Part shown: positions 8,328 to 18,115 of the stretch, piece by piece
Layout: every line of letters begins with the position of its first letter
How positions within the stretch are numbered: position 1 is the first letter of the stretch
Source of the DNA: Candidatus Fermentibacterota bacterium
GTDB lineage: Bacteria > JAFGKV01
Direction: 5' to 3'
Assembly: GCA_030620115.1 (NCBI GenBank)
Contig: JAUXFG010000001.1
Coordinates: 12,350 to 76,349 of the forward strand
DNA: 64,000 nt
Position numbers and translations under genes: made by a program
The notes under the pieces: model-generated
Told to the model about the DNA's origin: nothing
Seen by the model: only the letters and a program-made list of their open reading frames with translations
The model's database searches: none

Positions 8328-8690
8328 TTGTCGCGATCACAGGTACGGGTTCCTTCCCGTGCGAGACGGAAGGAAGTTCTGCGCCTCGCCAAGGGTTTTC
8401 GGGGAGGACGTGGACGTTTGTATCGCCCTGCCGTCGAATCTCTGCTCAGAGCGGGCCAATTTGCCTATCGAGATCGTAGGCGGAGGAAACGGGATTTTCG
8501 AAGACTCTGGATAGCCAGAATCAATGCGGCCACACGGGCCAATGGTATGAGCTATTCTCTGTTCATCCATGGGCTCGACACTGCGGGGATTAGGTTGGAC
8601 CGGAAACAACTGGCTGATTTGGCGGTGAGAGAGCCGGAGGCCTTTACGCAGGTAGTGAAAACCGCACAAGAAGCGTTGGCTCCAGAATAG
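8328..8690 (+). CDS. rplT: 50S ribosomal protein L20
   Basis: A 120-residue protein that binds 23S rRNA early in assembly. [37 protein letters not shown] and the terminal helices match L20. The start is TTG at 8328, seven bases after GAGGAGG. Downstream of rplT one often finds pheST, which is absent here; the coiled-coil/zapA pair follows instead. Confidence 0.96.
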   Translation: MSRSQVRVPSRARRKEVLRLAKGFRGGRGRLYRPAVESLLRAGQFAYRDRRRRKRDFRRLWIARINAATRANGMSYSLFIHGLDTAGIRLDRKQLADLAVREPEAFTQVVKTAQEALAPE

Positions 8691-8700
8691 TAGGTCACCA

Positions 8701-9024
8701 GTGGATCAACGTGATGCACCTCTGCTGGCAATACCGCTTGAGAAGTGGGAACAGTTGGAGGATTTGACTGCATCACTGAGAGCCATGTGTGCACGGCTCG
8801 TAATGGAGCAGAAGCAACTGAAAGGGCAGCTTGAGCGAACCATTGCGGAACTTGATCGCAAAAGGATCCTGAACGAGGAATTGGAAGAGAAGCGGCTGGA
8901 GGCCGATCATTTCCTCGCCCATAGAGACAATATTCGGCAGAAACTGGATGGGCTGCTCTCACGACTGGATGTCCTAGAACTCCCCGAAGGAATCATGGCT
9001 ATGCTCTCGGACAATGCATCGTAA
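8701..9024 (+). CDS. Small coiled-coil protein upstream of zapA
   Basis: A 107-residue protein with a GTG start ten bases after rplT. Most of it (about residues 15-95) is charged heptad-like helix, for example LVMEQKQLKGQLERTIAEL. I do not recognise a named family. Position next to zapA suggests a cell-division coiled coil comparable to ZapB, but this is inferred from context alone. Confidence 0.6.
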   Translation: MDQRDAPLLAIPLEKWEQLEDLTASLRAMCARLVMEQKQLKGQLERTIAELDRKRILNEELEEKRLEADHFLAHRDNIRQKLDGLLSRLDVLELPEGIMAMLSDNAS

Positions 9025-9033
9025 GGAAGAAGC

Positions 9034-9330
9034 ATGGGTGAACCAATAAAATTCGCGATGATGGGGCAGGAATATGTCATATCGGGGAATATAGAACCCA
9101 ACTATATCGCTGAGCTTGCGAATTTTGTTGATAGAAGTACGAAGGAATTACGTGCAAAATCGAGTGGAATGTCGAGTGAAAGATTAGCAGTTCTTGCGGC
9201 GATGAATATCGCTGATGAGTTGTTTTCCTTAAGACAAGAGCTTGAGGAGGCAAAGGAGCGTGCTGGAAGTAGGGTCGATAGATTGATATCGGAGATGAGA
9301 GCCGATCTGGACGTGACGAGTGAAAAGTAG
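9034..9330 (+). CDS. zapA: Cell division protein ZapA
   Basis: A 98-residue protein. The N-terminal strand pair KFAMMGQEYVISGNIEPNYI and helix ELANFVDRSTKELRAKS fit the ZapA head, followed by ERLAVLAAMNIADELFSLR and a C-terminal coiled coil. ZapA bundles FtsZ filaments at the division site. AAGGAAG precedes the ATG. A candidate 6S RNA follows, a linkage known from other bacteria. Confidence 0.9.
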   Translation: MGEPIKFAMMGQEYVISGNIEPNYIAELANFVDRSTKELRAKSSGMSSERLAVLAAMNIADELFSLRQELEEAKERAGSRVDRLISEMRADLDVTSEK

Positions 9331-9381
9331 AATAATCAGGCAAGATTATCATTTCAAATATCGGATTCACAAGGTCAAGAG

Positions 9382-9567
9382 TTCCCTGTCGTGTTTGTGA
9401 AGCTTGGGCATGTTTTGAGCCAACACTTGAACCGACGGGGTTCAACGTGGACACTTCTGAAAAGGCCCGCTCTCCGGGCATGGAGCGCTCTGCGGCGATC
9501 CCCACTTTTTGATTCAGGTTCAAGACAGACCCAACGCACGGCATTGATACGGGGGACTCTTTTTTTT
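9382..9567 (+). ncRNA. ssrS: Candidate 6S RNA (SsrS-like)
   Basis: There is no gene in the 328 bases between zapA and rny. TTCCCTGT at 9382-9389 pairs, allowing G-U, with ACGGGGGA at 9549-9556, and CGTG at 9390-9393 pairs with CACG at 9537-9540. An internal TTGAACC/GGTTCAA hairpin and a GC-rich terminal hairpin lie between, and eight T follow the outer stem. A long rod of about 185 bases downstream of zapA is the expected size and place for 6S RNA, which sequesters RNA polymerase. The call rests on structure and synteny only. Confidence 0.5.
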
Positions 9568-9658
9568 GCGCCCGTGGTTATGGGTTCTGGGCTGAATCAC
9601 TCCTTTGGGAGCGCAGTCCCGGTACGAGCCCGACACCCGGGACATAGGGGAATCTCTG

Positions 9659-11227
9659 ATGATGGTGCATTACGGAATACTCGCAGCAGTGGCGGTGGTG
9701 TTGTCCTTCCTGGGCTTTCTGTTCGGGATGTGGTGGAAGAGACTCAGCGACGAACGTCGTATGGCCAGCGTCAAGCAGCTGGCGGACAGGATTCTCGACG
9801 AAGCCCGCAGAGATGCGGAAGTACAAAAACGAGAAGCCGCCCTGGAGGCCAAGGATCGTTGGTATCAGGCCAAGTCGGCATTTGAGAGCGAAACAAAGGG
9901 GCGGCGCAAAGAGATAGAGACCCTCTCGAAGAAGCTTACTGAAAGAGAGTTCAATCTCGAACGCAAAGCTGATATCCTCAGCAAGAAGGAGCGCGAGTTT
10001 ACCAATAGGGTGAAAGCCTTGTTGACGAAAGAGCGTGTCGTCAAACAGAAGGAGGAGAGACTCAGCGAGGTTCTTGCAGAGCAGAACCGTTGTCTTGAGC
10101 GCATTGCCGGCATGACCGAGTCTGAGGCAAAACGCCAGCTCATGGGGAACCTGGAAGAGGAGGCGAGAAAGACGGTTGCGCGAACGGTCAAGGCTATCAA
10201 GGATCGGGCCATTGAGACTGCGAACAAAGAGGCCAAGAAAATCATCAGCCTCGCCATACAGCGATGTGCCGCTGAGCACGTCACCGAGTCCACAGTGACC
10301 GTGGTAACTCTGCCATCCGACGAGATGAAGGGCAGAATTATTGGCCGAGAAGGCCGGAACATCAGAGCGTTCGAGACTGCAACCGGTGTGGACGTCGTGG
10401 TGGACGATACTCCAGAGGCGGTGGCCTTGTCCGCATTTGATCCAATCCGAAGGGAAGTCGCCAGGATTTCAATGGAACGACTCCTGGAGGACGGCCGCAT
10501 CCATCCCACCAAGATCGAAGAAATCGTCAAGAAGGTCAGTCTGGAGATGGAAGAGAAGATTCGTGAGGCAGGGGAGCACGCTGCAATGGAGGTTGGCGTT
10601 CACGGGCTTCATCCCGAGCTCGTCCGTCTTCTTGGAAGATTGCGCTACCGCACGAGTTATGGTCAGAACGTACTAGTTCACTCCAAGGAGACGGCCATCA
10701 TCGCCGGCATCATGGCCTCCGAGCTTGGGTTTGATGCGGCGCTCGCTCGGCGGGGGGGATTGCTCCACGACATCGGCAAAGCTTTGGATCACACTGTTGA
10801 CGGGACCCATACGCAGATCGGCACCGAGTATGTGCAGAGGTACGGTGAGAATCCCGTGGTGGTGAACTGCGTTGCCGCCCACCATGAAGAGACGGATTTC
10901 GAGACCCCCATGGCGGTGCTCGTACAGGCGGCGGACGCCATCAGCGGGGCGAGGCCGGGCGCCCGGCGTGAGTTGTTGGAGACCTACGTGAAGCGTTTGG
11001 AGAAGCTCGAAGAGATCGGGGATTCCTTCGAAGGAGTCGAAAAGGCATACGCCATTCAGGCGGGAAGAGAAATCCGGGTCATTGTCTGCCATACCTTGAT
11101 TGACGACGTCGGCGCAGAACAGCTGGCTTCATCCGTGGCACAAAAGATAGAGCAGCAAATGGAGTATCCCGGTCAGATCAAGATCACCGTCATCAGGGAA
11201 ACCCGCGCGGTGGAATACGCTAGGTAA
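9659..11227 (+). CDS. rny: Ribonuclease Y
   Basis: A 522-residue endoribonuclease that starts mRNA decay at the membrane. An N-terminal membrane segment (residues 3-23) is followed by a long coiled coil to about 180, a KH domain with [15 protein letters not shown], and an HD domain with [12 protein letters not shown] and the second metal motif AHHEE. The ATG at 9659 follows AGGGGAA; an earlier in-frame start at 9605 would place 18 odd residues before the membrane segment. xseA starts four bases after the stop. Confidence 0.95.
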   Translation: MMVHYGILAAVAVVLSFLGFLFGMWWKRLSDERRMASVKQLADRILDEARRDAEVQKREAALEAKDRWYQAKSAFESETKGRRKEIETLSKKLTEREFNLERKADILSKKEREFTNRVKALLTKERVVKQKEERLSEVLAEQNRCLERIAGMTESEAKRQLMGNLEEEARKTVARTVKAIKDRAIETANKEAKKIISLAIQRCAAEHVTESTVTVVTLPSDEMKGRIIGREGRNIRAFETATGVDVVVDDTPEAVALSAFDPIRREVARISMERLLEDGRIHPTKIEEIVKKVSLEMEEKIREAGEHAAMEVGVHGLHPELVRLLGRLRYRTSYGQNVLVHSKETAIIAGIMASELGFDAALARRGGLLHDIGKALDHTVDGTHTQIGTEYVQRYGENPVVVNCVAAHHEETDFETPMAVLVQAADAISGARPGARRELLETYVKRLEKLEEIGDSFEGVEKAYAIQAGREIRVIVCHTLIDDVGAEQLASSVAQKIEQQMEYPGQIKITVIRETRAVEYAR

Positions 11228-11231
11228 GATC

Positions 11232-12509
11232 TTGAGCACAAACGACCGATGCCCGAACGGAGAGAATGACCCAAAGAGCGATTCCGCAGAAGCCTCAGGC
11301 AGTGTATTCTGGCTCACCGTAAGCCAGCTCACTGGGCACGTGAAGAGGTGCCTGGAGGAGTCTGTTCTGCCTACATGGGTAAAGGGCGAACTCTCCAATG
11401 TGAAGCTGCATCGTCCGTCAGGCCACCTTTACTTCTCCTTGAAGGATGAGGGGGCCGTGCTCCGCTGTGTCATGTTTCGGCGGAGCGTAGCGGGTATCGG
11501 CTTCGAACCTATGGAGGGGGAGGATGTCCTCGCCTTCGGAAGGGTGACGGTTTACGAACGGCACGGTCAGTATCAACTCCTCGTTGATGATCTGGTCCCC
11601 GCAGGCACGAAGGGGTTGGCAGCTCTTCAGCTGGAACGTCTCAAAGAACGATTGGCCGGGGAGGGGCTGTTCGATTCTGCCAGGAAGAAGGAACTCCCGG
11701 CGTTTCCTGCGGTGGTGGGCGTGGTCACATCGCCCACAGGCGCGGCATTACGAGATATCATCCGCGTCACGCGGCGTCGATGGCCTGCGGCCCGAATTCT
11801 CCTCTCGCCCGCACAGGTGCAGGGAAGTGATGCGCCTAGGACTCTGGCCAAGGCGATTGAACTGCAGAACATGGCCGGGCTTGCGGATGTCCTGATCGTG
11901 GGAAGAGGCGGCGGTGCTCGGGAAGATCTGTCGGCATTCAATGAAGAGATCGTGGTTCGGGCCATCGCTGCATCTGCTATCCCCATCGTCTCCGCGGTGG
12001 GACACGAAACCGACACGACCCTGGCGGATCTGGCGGCCGACGTTCGTGCACCAACACCCTCGGCGGCCGCCGAGCGTGCCGTTCCCGAGGGGAGAGACTT
12101 GACATTGCGCGTTTTCTCTCTCGGAGGCAGGATTGAACGAGCCATGGGTATGAAGCTTGAGCTTCTTGGAGAGAAACTCCGAAGACTTCAAGGGAGCCAT
12201 GGGTTGCGGGGACCGCGCTATCTTGTGCAAGAAAAAGCCCTGCGATTCGACGAGCTTGGATCTCGCCTGAAGGCAGTGATGGACGGGCAGCTGAATCAGC
12301 TGGAAACGAGATTCACAGGACTGGACGAGCGGCTGGCTGCCTTGAATCCTATGGCCGTTCTCCAGCGCGGGTACACACTCTGTGTGGACCCACGGTCTCG
12401 AGCGCTCCTTGCACGGGCCAAAGAGGTCCAGACTGGGCAGCTTCTGGAGGTTGTATTCTCGGATGGAGAGGTGACATGTCAGGCGATAAAAACAACTCAA
12501 CCGACATAA
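11232..12509 (+). CDS. xseA: Exodeoxyribonuclease VII large subunit
   Basis: A 425-residue subunit. The N-terminal OB-fold contains WVKGELSNVKLHRPSGHLYF; the catalytic core holds VVGVVTSPTGAALRDI, IVGRGGGAREDL, and GHETDTTLADLAADVRAPTP. With XseB it degrades single-stranded DNA. The start is TTG, four bases after rny. The 3' end overlaps xseB by 34 bases. It opens the classical xseA-xseB-ispA-dxs order. Confidence 0.95.
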   Translation: MSTNDRCPNGENDPKSDSAEASGSVFWLTVSQLTGHVKRCLEESVLPTWVKGELSNVKLHRPSGHLYFSLKDEGAVLRCVMFRRSVAGIGFEPMEGEDVLAFGRVTVYERHGQYQLLVDDLVPAGTKGLAALQLERLKERLAGEGLFDSARKKELPAFPAVVGVVTSPTGAALRDIIRVTRRRWPAARILLSPAQVQGSDAPRTLAKAIELQNMAGLADVLIVGRGGGAREDLSAFNEEIVVRAIAASAIPIVSAVGHETDTTLADLAADVRAPTPSAAAERAVPEGRDLTLRVFSLGGRIERAMGMKLELLGEKLRRLQGSHGLRGPRYLVQEKALRFDELGSRLKAVMDGQLNQLETRFTGLDERLAALNPMAVLQRGYTLCVDPRSRALLARAKEVQTGQLLEVVFSDGEVTCQAIKTTQPT

Positions 12510-12742
12510 TCGGACCAGAGATCAGAGAGTTTGACGCCCGCCTGAAGAGGCTGGAGGAAGTTGTCGCACAGCTTGAGCGAGGAGGAGTGCCACTCGAAGA
12601 ATCGCTGAAGCTGTTCGAGGAAGGCATGGGTCTTCTCAAGAAGCTTCAGCGTGTGCTGGAGCTGGTAGAAGTGAGGATCGATGAGCTGGTAGATCATGGG
12701 GAAGAGAAGCTGGGAACTAGACCTCTCGAAATCTCCGACTGA
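12476..12742 (+). CDS. xseB: Exodeoxyribonuclease VII small subunit
   Basis: An 88-residue helical protein. FDARLKRLEEVVAQLERG and PLEESLKLFEEGMGLLKK are the XseB signature. It starts within the end of xseA and overlaps ispA by 47 bases, so translation of all three is probably coupled. Confidence 0.94.
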   Translation: MSGDKNNSTDIIGPEIREFDARLKRLEEVVAQLERGGVPLEESLKLFEEGMGLLKKLQRVLELVEVRIDELVDHGEEKLGTRPLEISD

Positions 12743-13622
12743 ACTCCTCGCACACATCGGGGCCCGGATGGATACGTTCTTCGAGGAAGAATTGGCCGGG
12801 CTTCTGGGAGGTGAAACGTATCTGGCGGAAGCAGCCCGGTACATGCTGCGGGGAGGGGGAAAGCGTGTGCGTCCCGCCCTGGTGATACTGTCAGCATGGA
12901 GCTGCCGTGGCCCTATGGCCATTGACTTCAACGCTCTTCTTGCGCTTGCTGCCGCCACAGAGCTCATGCATACCTACTCCCTGGTGCATGACGATTTGCC
13001 ATGCATGGACGACGATGATACGCGGCGAGGGAGGCCCTCCTGCCATGTGATGTTCGGCGTCGAAAGCGCTGTCTGGGCAGGAGATAGCCTCCAGATGGAG
13101 GCTATCAGATTGCTTCATGCGAGCTTGCACAAGCCGGCACTATTGAGAGATGCTGTTGGAGTCCTTGCCAAGGGGTGTGGATTCCAGGGGATGGTGGGAG
13201 GTCAGTGGCTCGATCTGTTGTGGGAAGGAACAGAGCCGACGTGGGAGAAGGTGAAGCGCATTCATGCTCAGAAAACCGCGGCGCTTATGTCTTCGTGCGG
13301 TGAGCTCGGGGCGCTGGCGGGGAATGCGGATCAGGAAGAACGGTACATACTTCGACGATTTGGGTGCAACGTGGGGTTGGCCTTCCAGGCCATCGATGAT
13401 CTGTTGGATGTGGTGGGCGACGAATCGACCGTGGGGAAACGAACAGGGAAAGATCTCGCTGCGGGCAAGATGTCCATGGCCGGCGTCGCCGGCATTACGG
13501 AGACCAGGCGTTATGCAGAGGATCTCGTAGGGAAGATGGTGGCTGATGTGGAGAGGCTGGAAGGAGAAGCCGCACCTTCTCTTGCGGAACTCGCGCGTCA
13601 TCTGTTGAGAAGAACAAACTGA
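12696..13622 (+). CDS. ispA: Farnesyl/geranyl diphosphate synthase (IspA type)
   Basis: A 308-residue prenyltransferase joining IPP to allylic diphosphates. GGGKRVRPALVIL binds IPP, HTYSLVHDDLPCMDDDDTRRG contains the first aspartate-rich motif, and FQAIDDLLDVVGD the second. The sequence before the first motif resembles short-chain (C15) synthases. The chosen ATG overlaps xseB; the ATG at 12769 is an alternative that would remove 24 weakly conserved residues. Confidence 0.93.
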   Translation: MGKRSWELDLSKSPTELLAHIGARMDTFFEEELAGLLGGETYLAEAARYMLRGGGKRVRPALVILSAWSCRGPMAIDFNALLALAAATELMHTYSLVHDDLPCMDDDDTRRGRPSCHVMFGVESAVWAGDSLQMEAIRLLHASLHKPALLRDAVGVLAKGCGFQGMVGGQWLDLLWEGTEPTWEKVKRIHAQKTAALMSSCGELGALAGNADQEERYILRRFGCNVGLAFQAIDDLLDVVGDESTVGKRTGKDLAAGKMSMAGVAGITETRRYAEDLVGKMVADVERLEGEAAPSLAELARHLLRRTN

Positions 13623-13627
13623 CGGAA

Positions 13628-15541
13628 ATGGATACAAGTCTAGTGAGCAATAGATCCGAACTCCTCAATAGGATCAATTCGCCGGCCGATGTAAAGGAGC
13701 TCACTATCCCCCAGCTGCTTCAACTTGCTCAGGAAATCCGCGAGTTGGTGGTGAAGACTGTCAGCAAGACGGGGGGACACCTTGGTCCGAGCCTAGGGGT
13801 TGTTGAGCTTACGCTTGCACTCCACTACGTGTACGATTTCGCCGTGGACAGACTGGTGTGGGATGTCGGGCATCAGTGCTATCCCCATAAGCTCCTGACC
13901 GGCCGCAGGGAGCAGTTCGCCACGCTGCGTCAACTGGGGGGCATAAGTGGATTTCCCAAGCGTAGCGAGTCCCTCTATGATCATTTTGGCACCGGACATG
14001 CGGGGACCGCTGTCTCTGCGGTGCTTGGGATGGCGCTGGCCCGGGATGCGTTAGGCAAGGATCATTCCGTGGTAGCCGTGGTAGGAGACGGCGCCGCCAC
14101 GGAAGGAATGGTATTCGAGGGGCTCAATCATGCAGGCGATTCAGCCACTGATATCACCGTAGTGCTCAATGATAATGCATGGTCAATATCACCCAGCGTC
14201 GGTGGGTTGAATGAGTACTTGAATCGGCTCATCACCATGCCTGCTTATCAGAAGCTTCGGGATGAGATGTGGCGCTTCACCGGCGTTCTGCCAACCGAAT
14301 CCAAGCGAAAGGTTCGCAAGGCGGTGCATCGTTTCCAGGAAAGCGTCAAGAACTTGCTGGTGCCGGGGACGCTGTTCGAAGAACTAGGATTTCGCTACAT
14401 AGGCCCCGTGGATGGGCACAACTGCTCGGCCCTCATTCGAACCTTCAAATATGTCAAGAATCTGAAGTGCCCTGTGCTCGTTCATGTGATGACACAGAAG
14501 GGCCGTGGCTACGCTCCCGCTGAGAGCGATGGGCAGCGGCTTCATGGCGTGGGACCGTTTGACGTGTCCAAAGCGAAACCGGATATATCAGGCGGCATCA
14601 CTTTCACCCGAGTGTTTGGCACCACCTTGGTGGATTTTGCCAAAGAGCGTAGTAATGTGTTTGCCATCACAGCCGCCATGCCTGTGGGCACGGGGCTGCA
14701 ATTTTTCGCTGATGCCTATCCCGATCGTTTTATTGATGTAGGGATTGCGGAGCAACATGCCGTCACCTTGGCGGCGGGGATGGCGGCAGAAGGCCTCAAG
14801 CCCGTGGTGGCCATTTATTCGTCGTTTTTGCAGCGGGCATATGATCAGGTCATTCATGATGTGTGTCTGCAAAAGCTTCCCGTGGCCCTTTTTCTGGACA
14901 GGGCGGGACTCGTTGGGGAGGACGGCCCTACCCACCATGGCGCCTATGATCTCAGTTATCTCAGGCCGATTCCGGATCTTGTACTCATCTCGCCGGCTGA
15001 CGAAGCCGAATTGCAGCGAGCCATGGCCTTCGCACTCAATTTTGATTCCGGCCCCGTGGCGGTACGGTTTCCCCGCGGAAAAGGCCCAGGAATCGCCTTG
15101 GAAGAGCCGATCTCTGCTTTTCCTCTTGGCAAAGGAAGGCTCCTAAGGCAGGGGCATGGAGTGGCCATTATCGGCGTGGGGCCTGTGGTGTACGAAGGGC
15201 TGAAGGCAGCCGAATTGCTCGTAGAAGCGGGAATCGACATAGCAGTTGTCGACGCCCGATTCGTGAAGCCTCTGGATGAAGAGCTTTTGCTCGATATTGG
15301 GAAGAGGAGCAGGCTGATCCTTACCATTGAGGATAATGTATTGGCCGGCGGGTTTGGGAGCGCGATCCGGGAACTCTACGGCGAGAAACTTCCCCTTCCG
15401 CCGAGAATGGTATCGATTGGGCTGCCTGACCGATTCGTGCAGCATGGGGATGTGACCATACTGCGCGATATGATGGGGTTGAGTGCGGAAAAGATCACCG
15501 AGAGAGTGAGAGAAGAACTCGCGGCAGACGGTGAGGAATGA
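13628..15541 (+). CDS. dxs: 1-deoxy-D-xylulose-5-phosphate synthase
   Basis: A 637-residue thiamine-diphosphate enzyme that condenses pyruvate and glyceraldehyde 3-phosphate, the first step of the MEP isoprenoid pathway. GGHLGPSLGVVELTLAL and WDVGHQCYPHKLLTGR form the N-terminal active site, VVGDGAATEGMVFEGLNHAG is the ThDP motif, and GIAEQHAVTLAAGMA carries the catalytic glutamate. It is next to ispA, so precursor and product-chain enzymes are co-expressed. Its stop overlaps the nadK start as ATGA. The tlyA gene often found here is absent. Confidence 0.97.
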   Translation: MDTSLVSNRSELLNRINSPADVKELTIPQLLQLAQEIRELVVKTVSKTGGHLGPSLGVVELTLALHYVYDFAVDRLVWDVGHQCYPHKLLTGRREQFATLRQLGGISGFPKRSESLYDHFGTGHAGTAVSAVLGMALARDALGKDHSVVAVVGDGAATEGMVFEGLNHAGDSATDITVVLNDNAWSISPSVGGLNEYLNRLITMPAYQKLRDEMWRFTGVLPTESKRKVRKAVHRFQESVKNLLVPGTLFEELGFRYIGPVDGHNCSALIRTFKYVKNLKCPVLVHVMTQKGRGYAPAESDGQRLHGVGPFDVSKAKPDISGGITFTRVFGTTLVDFAKERSNVFAITAAMPVGTGLQFFADAYPDRFIDVGIAEQHAVTLAAGMAAEGLKPVVAIYSSFLQRAYDQVIHDVCLQKLPVALFLDRAGLVGEDGPTHHGAYDLSYLRPIPDLVLISPADEAELQRAMAFALNFDSGPVAVRFPRGKGPGIALEEPISAFPLGKGRLLRQGHGVAIIGVGPVVYEGLKAAELLVEAGIDIAVVDARFVKPLDEELLLDIGKRSRLILTIEDNVLAGGFGSAIRELYGEKLPLPPRMVSIGLPDRFVQHGDVTILRDMMGLSAEKITERVREELAADGEE

Positions 15542-16422
15542 GGAATAGTTTCTCCCTGGGGTTGGTGGTAAACCTCGCGCGCCCCGGGGCACTTGAGCTC
15601 CTGGGGGAGGTGCGGCGTTGGGCAGGAGCGAAGCACGCAGACCTCGTGCTGGGAGATGTGGGTTTCGGCTATCCCCCCGGCGATGAGAAGAAACTACCGG
15701 TGACGGAGATGTCGGGGTTCTGTGATGCAGTTCTCGTGATCGGTGGCGACGGGACGATACTGAGAGCCGCGCCGCTTGTGGCTCCGTTGGCTATTCCTCT
15801 GGTTGCGGTGAACACAGGTGACTTCGGCTTCTTGGCCACTGCCGAGAGCGAAGAGATCGAAGATCTTCTGGAGGAATTGCTGGCGGGGAGCCTCAGGGAG
15901 GAGTCTCGTTGCCTTCTCGATGCCCATTTCGATGCGACTCATGGTTCCCGGGATGTCCTTGCATTGAATGACATCGTCATGCATAGAGGAGAAGAGGCCA
16001 AAATCGTGAAGCTCCAGGTCATGGTGGGAGATGAGTTGGTGAGTAGGTTTGCTGCCGATGGGGTCATTGTTTCGACACCCACCGGCTCAACCGCCTACAG
16101 TCTCTCGGCCGGTGGCCCGGTGTTTCATCCCGGAGTCGACGCCTTGGCCATCACCCCACTCTGTGCGCACACGCTTGCCATGAGGCCGGCGGTGGTGTCG
16201 GGGAACGCGAAGATCACTCTGAAGGTTCTGGCCTACGAAGGCGGGGACGTTCTCGTGCTGGCTGATGGCCAGGTGGTGGCGAATCTTGGGATAGGCGATG
16301 AGGTGATCGTTGAGAGATCCCAACACCGGGTCCGTCTGCTCCTGAGGAAGGAGCGATCTTTTTACCAAGTACTGAGGGCGAAACTCGGATGGGCTGGAGC
16401 CCGGGATTTCGGGGAGATCTGA
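15538..16422 (+). CDS. nadK: NAD kinase
   Basis: A 294-residue enzyme that phosphorylates NAD to NADP. VIGGDGTILRAAP holds the GGDG motif, VNTGDFGFLA follows, and VSTPTGSTAYSLSAGGPV is the substrate-binding region with the conserved NDIVMHRG earlier. It overlaps dxs by four bases and lies one base from recN. NADPH demand of the MEP pathway fits the context. Confidence 0.95.
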   Translation: MRNSFSLGLVVNLARPGALELLGEVRRWAGAKHADLVLGDVGFGYPPGDEKKLPVTEMSGFCDAVLVIGGDGTILRAAPLVAPLAIPLVAVNTGDFGFLATAESEEIEDLLEELLAGSLREESRCLLDAHFDATHGSRDVLALNDIVMHRGEEAKIVKLQVMVGDELVSRFAADGVIVSTPTGSTAYSLSAGGPVFHPGVDALAITPLCAHTLAMRPAVVSGNAKITLKVLAYEGGDVLVLADGQVVANLGIGDEVIVERSQHRVRLLLRKERSFYQVLRAKLGWAGARDFGEI

Positions 16423-16423
16423 C

Positions 16424-18115
16424 GTGCTCAAGAAGCTCCTCATACGTAGCTTCCGTGTCGTAGAAAGCCTGGCTTTCGAGCCAGGAGGAGGACTCAACGT
16501 CATCACAGGCGAGACCGGAGCCGGTAAATCGCTTTTGGTGGGAGCATTGGAAGCTGCTTTGGGAAGTGAAGTCACCAAAGACGATGTCCGTGATCTCGCC
16601 GAGACTGCTGCAATCGTGGCGGAGTTCGAGATTGCTCCCGACTCGCATGCATTCACCAAACTCAATGAGCTGATTCCAGGATGGCAGGGGCCAAGTCTGG
16701 TGATGGAGCGGCGAATCCACTCGAGCAGCCGAAGCTCATGCCGTGTACAAGGGAAGCAGGTGAGCCGAGAATTCCTCTCCAGGGCGGGGGCATGGCTGGT
16801 TGATTTCCATGGGCAACATTCACACCAGCTCCTGTTGACACCATCATCGCAGCTCGAGATCCTTGATGAGTTCGCGGGGTTTGGGCCCAAACGAGAAGTG
16901 GTGGCACAAGCGCACAAACGCTGGCAGGAGTTGAAACGGCTTGTTCAGGAACGCAAGGCCTGGCTCGAGAGAGCCCGCAGGGAGCGAGAGGAACGAGCCT
17001 TCCAGTTGGCAGAGCTGCGTCAGTTGAATCTCCGCCATGGTGAGAGAGCGGAGCTGGAGAAGGATCTGAAGATCCTCGCCACTGGGCAGGATTGGAAGGA
17101 GACCTGCATCCGCGCTCGGCAAACCCTCATGGAGGAAGATGGATCCGTGGCGGAGAGGCTCGTGCACATCAGTCGTGACCTCGAGGCACTTGGAGCTCAT
17201 TTCCCCGAACTCAAGAGTGGGCTTGTGGGGCTTGAGTCATCGATAGTGGAGATCCAGGAGTTCACCGACGTAATCCGCCATATCGGTGAACGCTTGACCG
17301 TGGATCCGGCGAGGCAGAGTGAGATCGAAGAGCGGCTCGCCGCGCTCATTGGCCTCGAAAAGCGATTTGGACGAGACGAAGCGGGTCTTATCGAACTGCG
17401 GCAGGAACTGGAGCATGCTGCTGATGTGCTAACCAGAGCAGACGAGGATTTGCGGGCCTTGGAGATTGAACTGGAGGGTTCGAGGAATACGCTGGAGGAG
17501 CAGGCAGCCGAATTGAGCATGGGAAGACTCAGGGCTGCGGAGCAATTTGTCCCGAGGGTGGAGGCAGAGCTTGCGCTTCTGGGCCTGGAACGAGCGCGTC
17601 TTATCGTTCGCCTCGAACCATTGCCGGTACGTGATGGTTTTGCAGGTGACGGGAGCGGCAAGGAACGGGCTATGCTTCTCTTCTCTTCGGCACTAGAGGA
17701 GGAGCCTAAGGAGCTGGCTCGGGTAGCCAGCGGAGGCGAGCTCTCGAGAATCATGCTTGCCTTGAAGACCGTTCTTGGCGATTCCGATCCAGTTGGCGCC
17801 ATGGTGTTTGACGAAATCGACACAGGCGTCGGAGGAGGGTTGGCGGCGGTTGTGGGGGAGCGTTTGCAGGCATTGGGCGCCGAGCGCCAGGTTATCTGCA
17901 TTACCCACTTGGCCCCAGTGGCCAGCCGAGCGGCTCATCATTTCGTGGTGGAAAAGGACGTACGAGAACGGGTCTCTATTCAGATCAGGAGGCTCTCTCC
18001 CGAAAAGAGGATCAACGAAGTTGCACGGATGCTTGGCGGTTTTCCGCTATCCGATGAGGCATTGCGCCACGCCGAGGCTCTTCTTGACAAGACTCCCCAA
18101 GGAGGTTCCCAGTGA
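16424..18115 (+). CDS. recN: DNA repair protein RecN
   Basis: A 563-residue SMC-like ATPase. NVITGETGAGKSLLVGALE is Walker A near residue 27, a long coiled coil fills the middle, and the C-terminal head has ELSRIMLALK and VFDEIDTGVGGGLA (Walker B), then ITHLAPVASRAAHHFVVEK. It acts at double-strand breaks with RecA. The start is GTG one base after nadK. The end overlaps the next gene as GTGA with an AAGGAGG site inside the recN coding end. Confidence 0.96.
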   Translation: MLKKLLIRSFRVVESLAFEPGGGLNVITGETGAGKSLLVGALEAALGSEVTKDDVRDLAETAAIVAEFEIAPDSHAFTKLNELIPGWQGPSLVMERRIHSSSRSSCRVQGKQVSREFLSRAGAWLVDFHGQHSHQLLLTPSSQLEILDEFAGFGPKREVVAQAHKRWQELKRLVQERKAWLERARREREERAFQLAELRQLNLRHGERAELEKDLKILATGQDWKETCIRARQTLMEEDGSVAERLVHISRDLEALGAHFPELKSGLVGLESSIVEIQEFTDVIRHIGERLTVDPARQSEIEERLAALIGLEKRFGRDEAGLIELRQELEHAADVLTRADEDLRALEIELEGSRNTLEEQAAELSMGRLRAAEQFVPRVEAELALLGLERARLIVRLEPLPVRDGFAGDGSGKERAMLLFSSALEEEPKELARVASGGELSRIMLALKTVLGDSDPVGAMVFDEIDTGVGGGLAAVVGERLQALGAERQVICITHLAPVASRAAHHFVVEKDVRERVSIQIRRLSPEKRINEVARMLGGFPLSDEALRHAEALLDKTPQGGSQ

